A stretch of DNA of 64,000 nucleotides from Streptomyces sp. NBC_01471. GTDB taxonomy: Bacteria; Actinomycetota; Actinomycetes; Streptomycetales; Streptomycetaceae. The translations under genes were made by a program, and so were the position numbers. The notes beneath the pieces were generated by a model. The model ran no database searches, had not been told where the DNA came from, and saw nothing but the letters and a program-made list of their open reading frames with translations. The stretch spans positions 1,648,501 to 1,712,500 of the forward strand of contig NZ_CP109450.1 in the NCBI RefSeq assembly GCF_041438865.1. The letters are read 5' to 3'. Shown here piece after piece: positions 54,901 through 64,000 of this stretch; within the stretch, counting starts at the first letter, position 1; every line of letters begins with the position of its first letter.

Positions 54901-57423
54901 GATGCCCTCGGTGCCGACCTCGCGCGCGACCCGCGTCACCTGTTCCGCGAACGACGACAGCTGATCGACCATGGTGTTGACGGTCGTGACCAGTTCGAGG
55001 ATCTCGCCCTTGGCGTCGACAGTGATCTTCTTCGAGAGATCGCCCTTGGCGACCGCCGTGGTCACCTCGGCGATGTTCCGCACCTGTGAGGTCAGGTTGT
55101 TCGCCATGAAGTTGACGGACTGGGTGAGGTCCTTCCAGGTGCCGGAGACCCCCTGGACCTCCGCCTGGCCGCCGAGGATCCCCTCGGTGCCCACCTCACG
55201 CGCGACCCGCGTCACCTGCTCCGCGAACGACGACAGCTGATCGACCATCGTGTTCAGGGTGTTCTTGAGCTCCAGGATCTCGCCGCGGGCGTCCACGTCG
55301 ATCTTCTGCGACAGGTCACCACGGGCCACCGCGGTCGCGACCTGCGCGATGTTGCGGACCTGCGCGGTGAGGTTGCCCGCCATCCCGTTCACCGAGTCGG
55401 TCAGATCGCGCCATACCCCGGCCACCCCGGGCACCTGCGCCTGACCGCCGAGCCGGCCGTCCGTACCGACCTCGCGGGCGACCCTGGTCACCTGCTCGGC
55501 GAAGGCGGAGAGCTGGTCGACCATCGTGTTGATGGTGTTCTTCAGTTCAAGGATCTCGCCGCGGGCATCCACGTCGATCTTCTGCGACAGGTCACCACGG
55601 GCCACGGCGGTGGTCACCTGGGCGATCTGGCGCACCTGCGACGTGAGATTGCCCGCCATGAAGTTGACGGAGTCGGTGAGTTCCTTCCACGTACCGCTGA
55701 CACCGTCCACCCGGGCCTGCCCGCCGAGGCGGCCCTCCGTGCCCACGTCCCGCGCCATCCGTGTCACCTGGTCGGCGAACGACGAGAGCTGCGCCACCAT
55801 CGTGTTGACGGTGTTCTTCAGCTCCAGCATCTCCCCGGCCACATCCACGGTGACCTTCTGGGACAGGTCGCCGTTGGCGACCGCCGTCGTGACCTGGGCG
55901 ATGTCCCGGACCTGCCCGGTGAGGTTACGGAAGGCCGTGTTCACCGAGTCCGTGAGGTCCTTCCACGTACCGGCGGCGCCCGGCACCTCGGCCTGCCCGC
56001 CGAGGCGGCCCTCGACGCCGACCTCACGCGCCACCCGGGTCACCTCGGAACCGAAGGACTGCAGCTGGTCCACCATCGTGTTGACGGTGTTCTTCAGCTC
56101 CAGCATCTCCCCGGCCACGTTCACCGTGACCTTCTGCGTCATGTCACCGTTGGCGACCGCGGTCGTCACCTGGGCGATGTCCCGCACCTGCGTCGTGAGG
56201 TTGCGGAAGACCGTGTTGACGGAGTCGGTGAGATCCTTCCAGGTGCCCGCGGCGCCCGGCACCTGCGCCTGGCCGCCCAGCAGCCCTTCGGCGCCGACCT
56301 CGCTGGCCACCCGGGTCACCTCGTCCGCGAAGGTACGCAGCGTCTCGGTCATCTGGTTGATGGTCTCGGCGAGCTGGGCGACCTCGCCGCGCGCGCTCAC
56401 CGTGACCTTCTGCGAGAGATCCCCGTTGGCGACGGCGGTGGTGACCTCGGCGATGCCGCGCACCTGCGACGTCAGGTTCCCGGCCATCGTGTTCACCGAG
56501 TCGGTGAGGTCCTTCCACACACCGGCCACGCCGGGCACAGCCGCCTGACCGCCGAGCTCGCCCTCCGTGCCCACCTCGCGCGCGACCCGGGTCACCTCGG
56601 AGGAGAACGAGGACAGCTGGTCGACCATCGTGTTGACGGTGTTCTTGAGCTGGAGCATCTCGCCGGCCACATGGACGGTGACCTTGCGTGACAGATCACC
56701 CCGGGCGACGGCGGTCGTGACGAGAGCAATGTCACGTACCTGCGCGGTCAGCCGGTACGCCATGGTGTTCACCGAATCCGTGAGGCCCTTCCACGAACCG
56801 GACATACCCCGCACCTGGGCTTGGCCGCCGAGCTTGCCCTCGGTGCCGACCTCCAGAGCGACCCGTGTCACCTCGTCCGTGAACGCCGACAACTGGTCAA
56901 CCAGGTTGTTGACCGTGCGGGCGACCTTCAGGAACTCGCCGCGCAGTGGCCGCTCCACGCCGTCCATGGCCTGCGACCGCAGGTCCATCCGCTGTTCCAG
57001 ATCACCCTCGGCCACCGCCGACAGCACCCTGCCGACCTCGGACACCGGCCGCGCGAGATCGTCCACCAGCTCGTTGGCCGCGTCGATCGCGACGGCCCAG
57101 GAGCCCTCCAGGGCCCCGGTCTCCAGCCGCTCGGTCAGCTTGCCCTCGCGCCCCACCATCCTGCGTACCCGGGCGACCTCACCCGTCAGATGGAGATTGC
57201 GGTCGGCGACCTCGTTGAAGACGGCCGCGATCTCGGCCATCGTGCCGTCGCCCGAGACCGTCAGACGCCGCCGGAAGTTCCCGTCGCGCATCGCGGCCAG
57301 AGCGGTCAGAAGTCTGCCCAGGGCTGCGGTATCCACTTCAGTTGTCCCGTGGTGTCGCTTTTTTGGCGACTGTCCGCTTTTTGCGCGCGTGTTCTTGTCA
57401 CGCGCCGCCGTGCCAGACTCCAC
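51940..57423 (-). CDS. osaA: Poly-HAMP hybrid histidine kinase OsaA
   Basis: An 1827-residue cytoplasmic hybrid kinase with no membrane segment. Residues about 30-190 are degenerate HAMP units. About 190-1100 are ten near-identical 92-residue modules, each carrying LGGQA, an NTMA-type segment and a TTAVA-GDL-type segment. A GAF domain (about 1110-1280) and coiled coil (1283-1352) lead to the HisKA His1367 in [10 protein letters not shown]. The ATPase has [16 protein letters not shown] and [10 protein letters not shown] linker rich in Gly/Pro precedes a C-terminal receiver with phospho-acceptor D1757 in [11 protein letters not shown]. The start GTG has GGGAGGG upstream. S. coelicolor OsaA acts with OsaB and OsaC in osmoadaptation. 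The modules repeat at DNA level with a 276-base period. Confidence 0.93.
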   Translation of the reverse strand: MESGTAARDKNTRAKSGQSPKKRHHGTTEVDTAALGRLLTALAAMRDGNFRRRLTVSGDGTMAEIAAVFNEVADRNLHLTGEVARVRRMVGREGKLTERLETGALEGSWAVAIDAANELVDDLARPVSEVGRVLSAVAEGDLEQRMDLRSQAMDGVERPLRGEFLKVARTVNNLVDQLSAFTDEVTRVALEVGTEGKLGGQAQVRGMSGSWKGLTDSVNTMAYRLTAQVRDIALVTTAVARGDLSRKVTVHVAGEMLQLKNTVNTMVDQLSSFSSEVTRVAREVGTEGELGGQAAVPGVAGVWKDLTDSVNTMAGNLTSQVRGIAEVTTAVANGDLSQKVTVSARGEVAQLAETINQMTETLRTFADEVTRVASEVGAEGLLGGQAQVPGAAGTWKDLTDSVNTVFRNLTTQVRDIAQVTTAVANGDMTQKVTVNVAGEMLELKNTVNTMVDQLQSFGSEVTRVAREVGVEGRLGGQAEVPGAAGTWKDLTDSVNTAFRNLTGQVRDIAQVTTAVANGDLSQKVTVDVAGEMLELKNTVNTMVAQLSSFADQVTRMARDVGTEGRLGGQARVDGVSGTWKELTDSVNFMAGNLTSQVRQIAQVTTAVARGDLSQKIDVDARGEILELKNTINTMVDQLSAFAEQVTRVAREVGTDGRLGGQAQVPGVAGVWRDLTDSVNGMAGNLTAQVRNIAQVATAVARGDLSQKIDVDARGEILELKNTLNTMVDQLSSFAEQVTRVAREVGTEGILGGQAEVQGVSGTWKDLTQSVNFMANNLTSQVRNIAEVTTAVAKGDLSKKITVDAKGEILELVTTVNTMVDQLSSFAEQVTRVAREVGTEGILGGQARVRGVTGIWEDLSDNVNLMANNLTSQVRNIAQVATAVANGDLTKKVTVEARGEVAQLADTVNTMVTTLSSFADEVTRVAREVGTDGSLGGQARVPGVSGTWKDLTESVNSMASNLTGQVRQIATVTTAIAKGDLTKKIDIDAQGEILELKTTINTMVDQLSSFAEQVTRVAREVGTEGQLGGQARVRDVDGTWRDLTESVNEMAGNLTRQVRAIAAVATAVTRGDLNLKIDVDAAGEIQALQDNINTMIANLRDTTVANKEQDWLKGNLARISGLMQGRRELVDVASLIMSELTPVVSAQHGAFFLAVPTGSAAESGAGAENAYELRMHGSYGYSAGSMPTTFRPGETLIGTAAEEKRTILVENVPPGYLKISSGLGEAPPAHVIVLPVLFDGNVLGVIELASFQPFTHIQKDFLNQIAEMIATSVNTISVNSKTEVLLKQSQELTEQLRERSAELENRQKALQASNAELEEKAELLAQQNRDIEVKNTEIEEARQVLEERAEQLAVSMRYKSEFLANMSHELRTPLNSLLILAKLLADNAEGNLSPKQVEFAETIHGAGSDLLQLINDILDLSKVEAGKMDVSPTRIALVQLVDYVEATFRPLTAEKGLDFSVRVSPELPATLHTDEQRLLQVLRNLLSNAVKFTDTGAVELVIRPANANVPNAIREQLLEAGSLRDADADLIAFSVTDTGIGIAASKMRVIFEAFKQADGTTSRKYGGTGLGLSISREIARLLGGEIHAASEPGRGSTFTLYLPLYASELPPQGYPQLSPGGLERLPGGNGDGGRPETGQAPGMAATDGQGGPAELFRRRRRSLGPAGGQPALPASSGVTAATAEPESWAEETEEAAKPRRVFQFNAEKVLIVDDDIRNVFALTSVLEQHGLSVLYAENGREGIEVLEQHDDVTLVLMDIMMPEMDGYATTTAIRRMPQFAGLPIIALTAKAMKGDREKAIESGASDYVTKPVDPDHLLTVMEQWMRGE
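54320..57080. repeat. Ten 276-bp in-frame repeats within osaA
   Basis: Each unit encodes one 92-residue HAMP module, seen as LGGQA at roughly residues 197, 289, 381 and so on to 1025. Some neighbouring units are nearly identical at DNA level, for example around 55284 and 55560. Boundaries are approximate. Confidence 0.85.
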
Positions 57424-57685
57424 CGTGTCCCTCCCGCAGGGGTTGGCCGTACTGCCCGGGCTGTACCGAGAAGCTTGCCCAGTGTTTCACCATGGCAGGA
57501 CCAGGCCATAACAGTTCGGCAGCTTTGCATACCGTCCCCGCCCACTCGGGGCGGAAACCCCGTAACCGGCATCCGCACGGACCGGGAAGGTAAGTAACCT
57601 GGCATCCGGCTGTCCAACCGTCCCGGTCCGCCCGGCGGGGGCGGAGGCACCAGTACTACCACCGGGCAGCGAGGGGCGGGCCGAC
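57424..57685. promoter_or_regulatory. Divergent osaA / osaC control region
   Basis: This 262-base region separates the two genes. It contains short imperfect inverted repeats (CCCCG..CGGGG around 57538-57558). I looked for a SigB-type promoter (GTTT followed about 15 bases later by GGGTAT) and found only partial matches. Confidence 0.4.
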
Positions 57686-60343
57686 ATGGCAGAGCCGGGC
57701 GTCGAGACGCGTACGAGGAGTTCTGTGATCACCGCGCGGGCGGCTGCCAGTTTCGAACCGGTCGGACGGTCGGTAGCGACCGCCCGCACCTTTGTGCGTG
57801 ACACCCTCCAGGGGTGGGGGTATTCCGACGTCGTCGACGACGCGGTCGTCCTCACCAGCGAGCTGGTCACCAACGCGGTGGTCCACGCGGGCACCAACGC
57901 AGATGTCCTGTGCCTGCGGACCGAGGACGGCGTACGGGTGGAGGTCGCCGACCACTATCCGGAGCGTGAGGTCCCGCTCCAGGGCAGCGGCCAGTCCTTC
58001 GGCAGCCCGGACCGGGAGGGCGGCCGCGGACTGCTGCTCTGCGCGGCGCTCGCCTCCCGCTGGGGTGTCGACTACACACCCACCCAGAAGCAGGTCTGGT
58101 TCCAACTCGACCTGCCACAGCGCCCGGTGGGCGCCCGCTCGGCGGGCCCGCTGCTGCCCGCGGAGCTGCTCCCCGTGACGGACGGACGGGTCCGTGTGGC
58201 AGTGATCCAGATCGACCGGACCGGCGCCGTCTCCGCCTGGAACGAGGATGCGACGGAGCTCTTCGGCCATCCCGCCGATGAGGTCGTCGGCAAGCAGCTC
58301 ACCGACTTCGCGGCCTGGCCGCACACCCCGGGCACCGGCACCGGTATCGCGGACGCCCTCCAGCTGTCCCGCTGGGAGGGCAGTTACGGCATCCGTACCG
58401 CCGACGGCAGGGTCGTGCCCGTGTACGCCGCGCATCTGCGGGTGCGGGACGCACAGGGCGAACCGAGCACCGTCTGCCTGCTGGTCAACGACTTCGAGCG
58501 CGCGGTCCTCCAGACGCCGGCGCGCACCCCGCAGAACGACTCGAACGCCCTCTCCGACCACCGCACCACCGACCCGTTCGAAGTCTTCATCGGCTCCCCC
58601 GCACCCGACGATCTCGACGGCCTCCTCCAGCGCACCGTCGAACGCGCCCGCGACATGCTCGACGCCGACGCGGCCTTCCTGCTGCTCGCGACGGACGACG
58701 AGACGGAGCTGGAAGTACGGGCCACGACGGGGCTGCCATCGGCCCGCCAGCGGTTCGCCCGGGTCCCGGTCGAAGCGGGCACCGGACGGTACGGATCGGC
58801 GCGGATGCCCGCAGTCCACGAAGACCTGGCGGCCGTGCCCGGCGCCGTACCGCTGCTGAACGGCACGGGCATGCGCTCAGTCGTCACCGTCCCGCTCAAG
58901 GTCGAGGGCCGCCTCACCGGCTCGCTGGGCGTCTCCACGGAAGCCCCCGGCCGGTACTCCAACGAGCAGGCCCTGCGCCTCCAGTTCGCCGCCGACCGCA
59001 TCGCGCTCGCCGTCGAGTCGGCCCGGCTCGGCGAGCTGGAGAAGCTGCGCCGCGGCTCGCTCTCCTTCCTCGTCGAGGCGTCCGACCTGCTGGCGGGCAC
59101 CCTGGACCGCGATCAGACCCTGGCGCTCATGGCGCAGATGACCGTACCGACGCTGGCTGCCTGGTGCGCCGTCTACACGATCGCCGACCAGTCGTCGGAG
59201 CCGTACCTCTCCTATGTCCTGCACGAGGACGAGGACCGCATCGACGGGCTCAAGGCCCTGCTCTCCCGGATCAGCCCGCCCGAGCCCGTCCCGACCCCGG
59301 GTGCCCGGAGCTGGGCCGCCCCCGGTGAAGCGGCACACCAGGCGGCGCTGACGTCGTCCATGCGCAGCCTGGGCCTCGGGTCGAGCCCGGCGCTCGGTTC
59401 GGGCATCGGAACCACGCTCGCCACGGCCGCCGCGGTCGGCGGCGAGACCGTCGTCCTGCCGCTGGTCGCCCGGAACCGGGTCATCGGCATGCTCACGCTC
59501 GGCAAGCCGTCCGACGACCACTTCCGCCAGGAGATCCTCGAACTCGCCGAAGACCTCTCGCGCCGTGCGGCACTCGCGCTCGACAACGCCCGCCTGTACT
59601 CGGAGCGCACCGCCATCAGCCAGGCCCTCCAGCGCAGCCTGCTGCCTCCTGGCCTGCCGGACGTGCCCAATGTCGAGGTGGAGGTCATCTACCGGGCAGC
59701 GGGCGAGGGCAACGAGGTCGGCGGCGACTTCTACGATCTCTTCCCGATCCGGGACGGGGCGTACGGCTTCGCCATCGGCGACGTCTGCGGTACGGGCCCG
59801 GAGGCGGCCGCCGTCACCGGCCTGGCCCGCCACGCGCTGCGGCTGCTCGCCCGGGAGGGCTTCGGCGGCCCCGCCGTCCTGGAGAGGCTCAACGCCGCCA
59901 TCCTCGACGAGGGCGCCCGCAGCCGCTTCCTCACTCTCCTCTACGGCGAGCTGTGGCCCCAGGAGGACGGCAGCGCCCTCCTCAAGGTCGTCTGCGCCGG
60001 GCATCCGCTCCCCCTGCGGCTGCGTCAGGACGGCACCGTGGAGCCCGCGGCGGAGCCTCAGCCGCTCCTCGGTGTGATGGAGGACCTGGAGCTCTACGAG
60101 CAGAACGTGACCCTGGAACCGGGCGACGTGCTGCTCTGCGTCACGGACGGCGTCACGGAGCGCCGCGAGGGCACCCGGATGCTCGGCGACGACGGACTGG
60201 CCGACGTGCTCAGCACCTGCACCGGCCTGACGGCGGGCGCGGTGGCCGGCCGTATCCTGCGTGCGGTCGAGCGGTTCGCCGCCGAACCCGCATCGGACGA
60301 CATGGCGATCCTGGCCATGCGCGTGCCCGAGCCGCCCAAGTAG
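57686..60343 (+). CDS. osaC: OsaC, RsbW-like kinase / PAS / GAF / PP2C phosphatase
   Basis: An 885-residue regulator. Residues about 20-150 are an anti-sigma-type ATPase (LTSELVTNAVVHAG and GRGLLLCAALA). A PAS domain (about 170-275), a first GAF (about 310-450) and a second GAF (about 470-640) follow. The C-terminal SpoIIE/PP2C phosphatase (about 665-880) keeps the metal-binding motifs GGDFYD, GDVCGTG, VTDGVTE and SDDMAIL. This is the layout of S. coelicolor OsaC, reported to interact with SigB and to be needed after osmotic stress. It would both sequester a sigma factor and dephosphorylate an antagonist. It is divergent from osaA, and a strong hairpin follows. Confidence 0.92.
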   Translation: MAEPGVETRTRSSVITARAAASFEPVGRSVATARTFVRDTLQGWGYSDVVDDAVVLTSELVTNAVVHAGTNADVLCLRTEDGVRVEVADHYPEREVPLQGSGQSFGSPDREGGRGLLLCAALASRWGVDYTPTQKQVWFQLDLPQRPVGARSAGPLLPAELLPVTDGRVRVAVIQIDRTGAVSAWNEDATELFGHPADEVVGKQLTDFAAWPHTPGTGTGIADALQLSRWEGSYGIRTADGRVVPVYAAHLRVRDAQGEPSTVCLLVNDFERAVLQTPARTPQNDSNALSDHRTTDPFEVFIGSPAPDDLDGLLQRTVERARDMLDADAAFLLLATDDETELEVRATTGLPSARQRFARVPVEAGTGRYGSARMPAVHEDLAAVPGAVPLLNGTGMRSVVTVPLKVEGRLTGSLGVSTEAPGRYSNEQALRLQFAADRIALAVESARLGELEKLRRGSLSFLVEASDLLAGTLDRDQTLALMAQMTVPTLAAWCAVYTIADQSSEPYLSYVLHEDEDRIDGLKALLSRISPPEPVPTPGARSWAAPGEAAHQAALTSSMRSLGLGSSPALGSGIGTTLATAAAVGGETVVLPLVARNRVIGMLTLGKPSDDHFRQEILELAEDLSRRAALALDNARLYSERTAISQALQRSLLPPGLPDVPNVEVEVIYRAAGEGNEVGGDFYDLFPIRDGAYGFAIGDVCGTGPEAAAVTGLARHALRLLAREGFGGPAVLERLNAAILDEGARSRFLTLLYGELWPQEDGSALLKVVCAGHPLPLRLRQDGTVEPAAEPQPLLGVMEDLELYEQNVTLEPGDVLLCVTDGVTERREGTRMLGDDGLADVLSTCTGLTAGAVAGRILRAVERFAAEPASDDMAILAMRVPEPPK

Positions 60344-60351
60344 CCGATACG

Positions 60352-60385
60352 CGAAAGGCCCCCGCCAACCGGCGGGGGCCTTTCG
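60352..60385 (+). terminator. osaC terminator
   Basis: The 15-base arms 60352-60366 and 60371-60385 are exact reverse complements around the loop AACC, nine bases after the osaC stop. It lies just before the convergent tRNA gene. Confidence 0.85.
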
Positions 60386-60392
60386 GTGTGAG

Positions 60393-60465
60393 AGCCCCAA
60401 TACGGAATCGAACCGTAGACCTTCTCCTTACCATGGAGACGCTCTACCGACTGAGCTATTGGGGC
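60393..60465 (-). tRNA. tRNA-Thr (GGT)
   Basis: A 73-nucleotide cloverleaf on the minus strand. The acceptor is GCCCCAA/TTGGGGC, the D stem GCTC/GAGC, the anticodon stem TCTCC/GGAGA with loop ATGGTAA (anticodon GGT), and the T stem TACGG/CCGTA with TTCGATT. CCA is not encoded. The discriminator base is T. Confidence 0.95.
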
Positions 60466-60480
60466 GCAGCAACGAGATAG

Positions 60481-60486
60481 ATCATA
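60481..60486 (-). promoter_or_regulatory. tRNA-Thr promoter -10
   Basis: TATGAT on the minus strand, 15 bases upstream of the tRNA 5-prime end, places the transcription start near 60474. I see no good -35. Confidence 0.5.
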
Positions 60487-60559
60487 CCCGAAGTCGAGAG
60501 TGCTCCCCGCCACCACGCCCGCCACGCGCCGCCGCCCCGCACCGGTCCAAACCGACTGC

Positions 60560-61246
60560 TCAGAAAGCCGGTTGGAGCAAGCCACCGAGGGCGTTGCAGG
60601 AGGAGACCATGCGCTGCAGTTCGCGCCGGCGCAGTGAACCGTGCACGGGGAGCGCGAGGGTCTCATCGGCTGCCCGCTCGGTCTCGGGCAGCCGTACATC
60701 GCGGCGGAAGGCAGGCATGCGGTGGACGGGCGTCGTCACGGGCACCTCACACCCCACTCCCCTGCGGCGCAGGGCCTGGGCGAAAGCGTCACGGTCGGGC
60801 CGCCCGTTGCCCGGGACCCGCACGACGTAACGCTGGTACGTGTGGGCCGCGTTCGGCACCGGTGTCCGTACGCCGGTCAGCCGGTCGCCCAGGTAGGCGG
60901 CGTGGGCACGGCGTTGCTCCACCTCGTCGGCGGTGACGATCTCCCCCTGAGGCTCTCCGGGTCCCACGACCAGCAGCCCATGAATACGGCCGAGTTCACC
61001 GATCCGCGCCAGGTCCGGCGGGTGCCCGAAGGCGGACACCGCCACCACGGCGGTAGTACGTGAGGTGAGTACGGCAGCGACCGCGTCCGGGTCGAGGCAG
61101 TAACTCCCGGGATCTATGTCGGCGAAGACGGGCCTGGCCCCGACCATGACCACGGCCGCTGCCGCTTCGGCATCACCGTACGCCGGCACGACGACCTCGT
61201 CGCCGACCCGGACGCCTGCGGACTTCAGGAACCTCGCGGTACTCAT
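60560..61246 (-). CDS. Shortened DegT/DnrJ/EryC1-family protein without the PLP-lysine region
   Basis: A 228-residue protein. The first part (GVRVGDEVVVPAYGDAEAAAA, PVFADIDPGSYCLDP, VVAVSAFGHPPDLARIGEL) and the last part (HTYQRYVVRV, LPETERAADETLALPVH) match the two ends of sugar aminotransferases of the DegT family, normally about 370 residues. The central part, with the PLP-binding Lys and the SFHPTKNL-like motif, is missing: HGLLVVGPGEPQG joins directly to ADEVEQRRAHAAYL. The reading frame is intact with ordinary codon use, so this may be a stable non-catalytic protein rather than a decayed gene. It lies between tRNA-Thr and the 5S rRNA gene. Confidence 0.75.
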   Translation of the reverse strand: MSTARFLKSAGVRVGDEVVVPAYGDAEAAAAVVMVGARPVFADIDPGSYCLDPDAVAAVLTSRTTAVVAVSAFGHPPDLARIGELGRIHGLLVVGPGEPQGEIVTADEVEQRRAHAAYLGDRLTGVRTPVPNAAHTYQRYVVRVPGNGRPDRDAFAQALRRRGVGCEVPVTTPVHRMPAFRRDVRLPETERAADETLALPVHGSLRRRELQRMVSSCNALGGLLQPAF

Positions 61247-61291
61247 GCCTGCATGCTGCTAGGCGCACGTGAACACCAAGTGACAGGGCAT

Positions 61292-61334
61292 AAAAAAACG
61301 TCGACCCCTGAACCGAAGTTCAGGGGCCGACGTT
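61292..61334 (-). terminator. Rho-independent terminator of the rrn operon
   Basis: On the minus strand, 17-base arms (61318-61334 and 61297-61313) pair with one G-U and close on a TTCG tetraloop, followed by a T-run of seven. This is a canonical intrinsic terminator, unlike the others in the window. Confidence 0.9.
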
Positions 61335-61342
61335 GAAAGATT

Positions 61343-61461
61343 GTTCGGCGGCGTCCTACTCTCCCACAGGGTCCCCCCTGCAGTACCATCGGCGCTGAAA
61401 GGCTTAGCTTCCGGGTTCGGAATGTAACCGGGCGTTTCCCTAACGCAATGACCACCGAAAC
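61343..61461 (-). rRNA. rrf: 5S ribosomal RNA
   Basis: About 119 nucleotides on the minus strand, from GTTTCGGTGG to CGCCGAAC. The ends pair, and the conserved CCGAACCCGGAAGCTAAGCC segment is present. It follows the 23S gene after about 78 bases. Confidence 0.95.
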
Positions 61462-61539
61462 ACTATGAAATTAACCAACACCGGATAACAACACGGTCGT
61501 TCGTTATTTCAGAACTAACACAGTGGACGCGAGCAACTG

Positions 61540-64000
<2,461 letters not shown>

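Noticed and set aside
54320..57080. Regular repeats considered as a CRISPR-like array
   Set aside because: The period is 276 bases, in frame, with diverged units coding for HAMP modules, and there are no spacers or cas genes.
52666..57597. Repeated open frames on the plus strand opposite osaA
   Set aside because: They repeat with the same 276-base period as the HAMP modules and are their antisense image.
57424..57685. Search for a SigB promoter before osaC and osaA
   Set aside because: Only partial GTTT and GGTAT matches with wrong spacing.
60393..60465. tRNA-Thr as an integration site
   Set aside because: No repeated tRNA 3-prime end, integrase or change in composition is visible nearby.

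Overview
The window is high-GC actinobacterial DNA that I read as Streptomyces. Many genes begin with GTG, third codon positions are strongly GC, and the gene order matches, from memory, the Streptomyces coelicolor chromosome from about SCO5746 to SCO5799. That order is osaC-osaA-osaB, ftsK, rimO-pgsA-cinA-clgR, lhr-nei, recX-recA, gluABCD with gluRK, miaB, miaA, dapF, rshA and hflX. This is mostly conserved core chromosome with a few accessory genes; I see no prophage, complete insertion sequence or CRISPR array.

Layout. 1-6.4 kb: a fused aminotransferase/NIS siderophore synthetase gene (minus) and two tandem paralogous secreted serine proteases (plus), closed by a 52-bp perfect palindrome. 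6.4-14.5 kb (minus): hflX, an M1 metallopeptidase, rshA, dapF, a small membrane protein and miaA. 14.6-15.3 kb (plus): two small hydrophilic proteins, one of the MT0933 antitoxin type with no toxin partner. 15.4-18.4 kb (minus): an extradiol-dioxygenase-like protein, miaB and a CBS/BON protein. 18.7-25.5 kb: a TAXI binding protein, the gluRK two-component system and the gluABCD glutamate importer. 25.8-28.9 kb (plus): a flavin monooxygenase, then a cysteine-containing leader peptide ahead of cysteine dioxygenase and a rhodanese. 29.0-33.0 kb (minus): recX, recA with an SOS-type promoter, an AI-2E family membrane protein and a DUF3046 protein. 33-36 kb: a prenyltransferase-fold protein (plus) and an AraC regulator with azlCD (minus). 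36.1-42.8 kb (plus): lhr helicase, nei glycosylase and an SDR oxidoreductase. 42.8-51 kb (minus): a small membrane protein, dps, clgR, cinA, pgsA, rimO, a RodZ-like protein and ftsK. 51-60.3 kb: the osmoadaptation genes osaB and osaA (minus) and divergent osaC (plus). 60.4-64 kb (minus): tRNA-Thr, an internally shortened DegT-family protein, 5S rRNA and most of the 23S rRNA, so the rrn operon is transcribed leftward from beyond the window.

How it works together. DNA repair and chromosome handling dominate the middle (recA/recX, lhr/nei, ftsK). Translation-related modification and GTPases appear on the left (miaA, miaB, hflX) and again with rimO. Stress signalling is spread throughout (rshA, clgR, dps, osaABC). 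The signals most worth following are the ten-fold poly-HAMP kinase OsaA with OsaB and OsaC, the apparently leaderless cysteine leader peptide, the DegT-like protein lacking its PLP-lysine region, the orphan antitoxin pair, and several short tandem repeats placed exactly at gene ends or in leaders.
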